DNA from: Apteryx mantelli
Taxonomy: Eukaryota; Chordata; Aves; Apterygiformes; Apterygidae
Direction: 5' to 3'
DNA length: 64,000 bases
Assembly (NCBI RefSeq): GCF_036417845.1
Contig: NC_089985.1
Coordinates: 33,128,583 to 33,192,582, forward strand
The notes under the pieces were generated by a model. The model saw only the letters and a program-made list of their open reading frames with translations. It made no database searches and had not been told where the DNA came from. The position numbers were made by a program, and so were the translations under genes. Positions 60,086 to 64,000 of the stretch are shown here, in pieces. Numbering within the stretch: position 1 is the stretch's first letter; each line of letters starts with the position of its first letter.

Positions 60086-60760
60086 CGCTCCCTTAGCAGC
60101 ACAATGCAAGAGCAAAGTGTAAAACACTCTCATTCTGGCTCGGTGGATAAATTGACTACAAAGGACTCTTAAACTTGAACACGCGCGGCAAAGACGCATG
60201 GCGCTTCTCAGGGGGAACAATGGCTCGGTCTGAGTCACAGCGCGGTGGAGAAACATCTGAATGCTGCCTGTCAAGGGAAGGGGTTTTGTGTTTTACCTCT
60301 GAGCTGGTTTTTATTAAGGAATTCTTGAAATTGCTGGGGGATCAGGGTCAAAGAAAAGAAGACAAGGGAGAATAGGGACGAACCCCTTGGGGTCTGCATC
60401 TGTGGGTCAGGCCTGCAATACTCACAGCAACCTGCAGAATTATGAGTGATGCTGGTCCCTTTCCAGTTTTCAGGCCAAGAGCTGGGAAAGGAGCTGAGGG
60501 GAAGAGGGTGCAGGTAGCAAGGCGCCTGGTGAAAACACCAGGTAGCCTGTTTCAAATGAAGAAGAGGAAATACCTTTCCCCAGGGCACCTGATAAGACTC
60601 ACTCTGCTGTGGCACTCACTTTGCTGGCTGCTCCTCAAGCCCAGATGAAAGATGGTTTTGGAGTGGGGGTAAACTTGGTTGTGGAGGACAGCTCTGTTGG
60701 CAACTGCTAAGCACAAGAGTTTGGATGTGGCCTTTGGCTTCAGATGTCCTTGAAGCAGCA

Positions 60761-60810
60761 CCCTGCTGCACCCTGCCAACCTGTCTGGAGGTCAGCAGGG
60801 TGCAGCAGGG
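60761..60810. other. Perfect 16-bp inverted repeat (stem-loop)
   Basis: Arms at 60761-60776 (CCCTGCTGCACCCTGC) and 60795-60810 are exact reverse complements. Within the 18-nt loop ACCT (60779-60782) pairs with AGGT (60789-60792) across a 2x2 mismatch, so the whole folds as one 50-nt hairpin. No mature-RNA family is recognised. Confidence 0.6.
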
Positions 60811-61185
60811 AAAGGATTGCTCTGTGCTCACTGTTTCTCATATTTTCTTTCTAAGCATCCATCACCAGCCACTGTTGGAGAGGAGATAGTGGAGTTTTGG
60901 ATGAAAACCCAAATTTTCGTGGAAGCGGACTGACAAGAAGACAAACAGGAAAGAAGAGGAGTAATATACTATTCTCAGGGGCAGTGGCTGCATTTCTGTG
61001 TTTGCTTTGCTGTGTCATTTCCTTTTCTTCCAGCCATATACTACAGGATTATGATGAACAAATCATGGAATAAAATCATAAGGGAGAATAAGGATCCTGA
61101 TGATTTAGGAGCAGGAATGATACCCAGACTGCCTTGTTGAACTCTGAATGATGCAAGAGCCTCTTGGGTAGTGCTGTGGACATGA

Positions 61186-61452
61186 GGCCACAGAGTAATA
61201 TAGGTTGGAGGGAACCTCTGGAGGTCTCTGGTCCAACACCCCTCCAAGCAGAGCCAATATAGATCAGGTTGCCCTAAGGCCTTGTCCAGCCAAATTTTGA
61301 CTGTCTCCAAGGATTGAGATTCCCTCCGCTCTCTGGGTCCTTGAGCCAGTGTTTGACCATCCTCAGGATGATTATTTTTCCTCCTAATAGCTAATCAGTT
61401 TTCCCTTCTCTAACTTGCGCTCACTGCCTCTCCTCCCATCACTGTGCACCGT
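61186..61452 (-). mobile_element. CR1 LINE, 3'-end fragment, inverted
   Basis: Reading + strand it shows the reverse complement of the CR1 3' end: ATATAGGTTGGAGGGAACCT, GGTCCAACACCCC, ATCAGGTTGCCC, GGCCTTGTCCAG, CTCCAAGGATTGAGAT, and CTAATCAGTTTTCCC through CACTGTGCACC. The terminal repeats at the 3' end are lost or degraded. Truncated, non-coding. Confidence 0.9.
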
Positions 61453-62839
61453 GAACGCTGGTGGGTTTCAAAGCGTATTAGGGACCTATTCAGACCCCGG
61501 AATACCTGCCCAGAAAGCCCACGTTATTTGGGAGATGTTCTTCAGAGACAGTCCCAGCAGGGACAGTGGGTTTGGGGCTCCCGAGCCCACTGGACCTGCC
61601 TGTGTGTGCAGACTGGGTGGGAGGTCTCAGCTCTCCCAGATGGATCAGTATTGCTGTTGAATTAGCCTCACCTGTGTAAGGACAGGGTGACAATTTCCAG
61701 CAGCCTCATCACTGATATTGCTCTGACTGGAGAACCCTAAATTATGCCCAAAGATTGTTCCCAGATCCTACCTCCAGGGTCACCCAGGAGATGGCAGATC
61801 TGGGAAAAAAGGACATACAGTGGCCCTTGGTCTACTGCAACTGGCTGGGGAAACAAAGGCACGGATCAAAAAAGCTCACCTGGCCATCACCATCGCCAGC
61901 TTCATTGGCTGCTGAGCCAAGCAGCTCCTTCTTCCCAGAGCCCTGACTGCTCATCCAAGCTGCCTGAGAACTCACAGCACAAGGGCCTTGCTCCAGCCAT
62001 GGCTTTTGGTGACAGGCTCACAAGCAGGCAGACCTTTTCCAGTACATTTCAGCAGCTGGAAATCATCTTAGTGAAAGACAGAGCTGTGACATGTTTGGCT
62101 GCACCTTGGAAAAGAAAAGAAAAAGTTGTCTGCAATATCCCTCCATGTCCCTGCCCCTGGGAACTGATGTGAGGGCTTGCTCAGGGAAGAACAAGCATGC
62201 AAGGAAGAAGGGAGAGGCAGAAGTCATGAAACAGGGCTCTGTTTGGACCCATATTCGATTTGCACGATTAAGACTTGTTGATCGTGTACGAGGTTTTCCT
62301 GGCTGGGAGCTGAACTTGGTTCCACAGCCAAGCTTTTTTCTTTTCCAGAGTGTTCAGCATAAATCAGACTTTCACAGCCCCCTTTGAGTGCAAGGAGCAA
62401 GAAATCACGTTTTGTCTCGTGTCCAGGAGCACCGGGAGAAAGGGGCTGTCAAAAACCAGGCCAAACCCCAGGCACATGCTCTGTGCATCTTTGCTGCCTG
62501 GCTTTGCTTTTCCTCATCTGGTGTAAAATGCCACAGCTCCATCAGCTCCTGTGTGCTGACTTACCCCAGCTGCGATCCCAGCCAGGCTGCTGATGGCCAA
62601 GTCGAGCTGTGCCGTAACACCTTTCAGGCTGGATTACGCTCTCCCCTGCTTTTGACCCAAGCAGTTAGGTGGGTTTTCATACAGCTCTGGATCTGGCCCA
62701 GGGGATGCTGGCAAGAGATTGCCTGCAGCCCCTCAGCGTCATTTCTTTCGGCTCTTGTTTCTCTAGAGGATCAGCCCAGAGATGTAACCTTTCCACCTGC
62801 TTTTCTAACCTGTCTTGTCACTAGTCTCGCTAGAATTAT

Positions 62840-63055
62840 TTTTCCTAATATTTAATCAGAACTTTTCTTGGTGGTGTCCGTTGCCTCCTGTGCTATCACT
62901 CTGCACCTCCAGGAAGAGTCTGGCTCTGTTTTCTCTATAACCACCCATTAGCCTTCTTTTCTGGCCGAACAAACCCAGCTCTCTCTGCTTCCATTCATAC
63001 ATCATGTGTTCCAGCCCCTCGATTTGTCAATGTACTTGCAATTTTTCTCGTACCG
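62840..63055 (-). mobile_element. CR1 LINE, internal fragment, inverted
   Basis: Reverse-strand CR1 segment from upstream of the 3' tail: TAATATTTAATCAGAAC, CACTCTGCACCTCCAGGAAG, AGTCTGGCTCTGTTTTCTC, GAACAAACCCAGCTCTCTC, CATGTGTTCCAGCCCC, TTGTCAATGTACTTG. Has an internal deletion relative to the usual consensus order. It overlaps the consensus range of the fragment at 61186-61452 by only about 70 bp and continues 5' of it. Confidence 0.85.
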
Positions 63056-64000
63056 CTTCACAGGCATCTGGGGAAGAGGAGCATGTGCCCGCAAACACCC
63101 CATGGGGCACTGAATGCCCTGAGCATCTCCTGGGAGCTCGGGAGGGAGACTCTTTGGTGGATGTGGGCTGCAGGAATACTACCAGCATCTGCAGCAGAGC
63201 CAAGCAGGGAACCAAAATGTTCATTGCCGGTTATGTTGAAACAGAGCACTAATGCCTCTCTGCTGGAGCCATGCCCTGTTAGTCAGACCCATACAGTCCA
63301 TTAAAATTAGGGATCTTATTATGGGCTATATAAAAAAGGTAAAGAGGAAATGAGAACCTTATGAAGGCTTTCTCATGTGTGTAGATGGCAGGGGCATCTG
63401 ATGCCAAGAAAGCCTCTCCAGCAGACTTTTTCCAAACAAAGCTGCCCACTTCTTTGCATGTTGCCCCCTCTTTCAGAAAGAGGTAAATGGTGGAGGACTA
63501 TCTTTCCTGCACAGGTCTCCAGTGCCACCACGCCATGCTGTCCACAGGATGGTGAAACAGCCCCCAGGCATGCATCCTGCTCTCAAAGTCACAGTCACCT
63601 CTTCTAGTGCCAGTGTCAGCCTTCAAATACAGTTTTGGGCCGTACTCCAAGACTATCCTGAATGCAAAGGAGCTGACTGTTTGCTGCCTCTCTCAGTCTA
63701 AATTAGGACCAGTGAGACATCATCTGTCCATCAGTACAGCAGAGCTATTTAAAAGTGTATTGATCTGAGTAGCATCTGGAGCACAGAGTCCAGCTGAAAC
63801 TGGGAGTCCAGCCTTCCACCAGTGACACAGGACTGTCATTCTGCCTCTATTTCAGCACTGCAGAAACTGTGGGTCTCAAATATGGGAGCTCTTAGTATGA
63901 AAAGGACTTTGGGTCCCTAGCAGAACCAGAGACCCCAGGAGTTGGGGCATCCATTCACTTTCTATGACCTGCTGCTGGGCTGTTTTCCCCTTCTCCTCCT

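Larger units (their letters stand above)
56900..64000. other. Intergenic DNA right of the CpG domain
   Basis: CpG-poor DNA with no recognisable exon. Contents: nested inverted repeat at 58.2 kb, TG-type repeat at 60.05 kb, 16-bp stem-loop at 60.76 kb, two collinear CR1 fragments at 61.2 and 62.85 kb, and a 10-bp inverted repeat at 61758-61767/61797-61806. No exon of a downstream gene such as TRABD2B was recognised. Confidence 0.6.

Noticed and set aside
61758-61806. 10-bp inverted repeat TTCCCAGATC/GATCTGGGAA
   Set aside because: Within chance expectation at this arm length and spacing.
1-64000. CRISPR arrays, operons, phage or bacterial mobile elements, tRNA or rRNA genes
   Set aside because: None seen; gene structure, repeats and CpG pattern are those of a vertebrate nuclear genome.

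Overview
This is non-coding-rich vertebrate nuclear DNA carrying two intronless forkhead transcription-factor genes on the + strand: FOXE3 (22508-23713) and FOXD2 (41985-43316). The order FOXE3 then FOXD2, same strand, start codons about 19 kb apart, is the conserved vertebrate FOXE3-FOXD2 linkage. Three old fragments of chicken-repeat-1 (CR1) LINEs, a few degraded MIR-like SINE remnants and copies of an ancient amniote inverted-repeat element are the only interspersed repeats I recognise. Low repeat load plus CR1 as the only LINE points to a bird; a crocodilian or turtle is not excluded. Species cannot be told.

Layout. 1-21 kb: intergenic DNA with low CpG content; no exon of a neighbouring gene was recognised; it holds one CR1, several MIR-like remnants, a TG microsatellite and some candidate conserved blocks. 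21.2-24.3 kb: FOXE3 transcription unit with a TATA box, a CpG island, a single-exon CDS and an AATAAA signal. 24.3-37.2 kb: intergenic, CpG-poor apart from two small orphan CpG clusters. 37.2-56.9 kb: a CpG-rich domain of about 20 kb around FOXD2. CpG dinucleotides persist there even in its AT-rich stretches, as in germline-unmethylated, Polycomb-type methylation valleys over developmental regulators. FOXD2 lies in its left third, and about 12.5 kb downstream of its poly(A) signal has no recognisable protein-coding gene. 56.9-64 kb: CpG-poor intergenic DNA with two collinear CR1 pieces and two striking perfect inverted repeats.

Function. Both products are nuclear DNA-binding regulators with a forkhead domain and an eh1-like (Groucho/TLE-type) motif. 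FOXE3 is known from lens development, FOXD2 from mesenchyme and kidney. The intergenic DNA between and around them probably holds their enhancers. I find no previously undescribed protein system. The observations most worth checking are the ~20-kb CpG valley, an RFX/CCAAT/SOX-like palindrome cluster at 55.4 kb, perfect stem-loops at 60.76 and 58.2 kb, and a triple CRE-like tandem repeat upstream of FOXD2.
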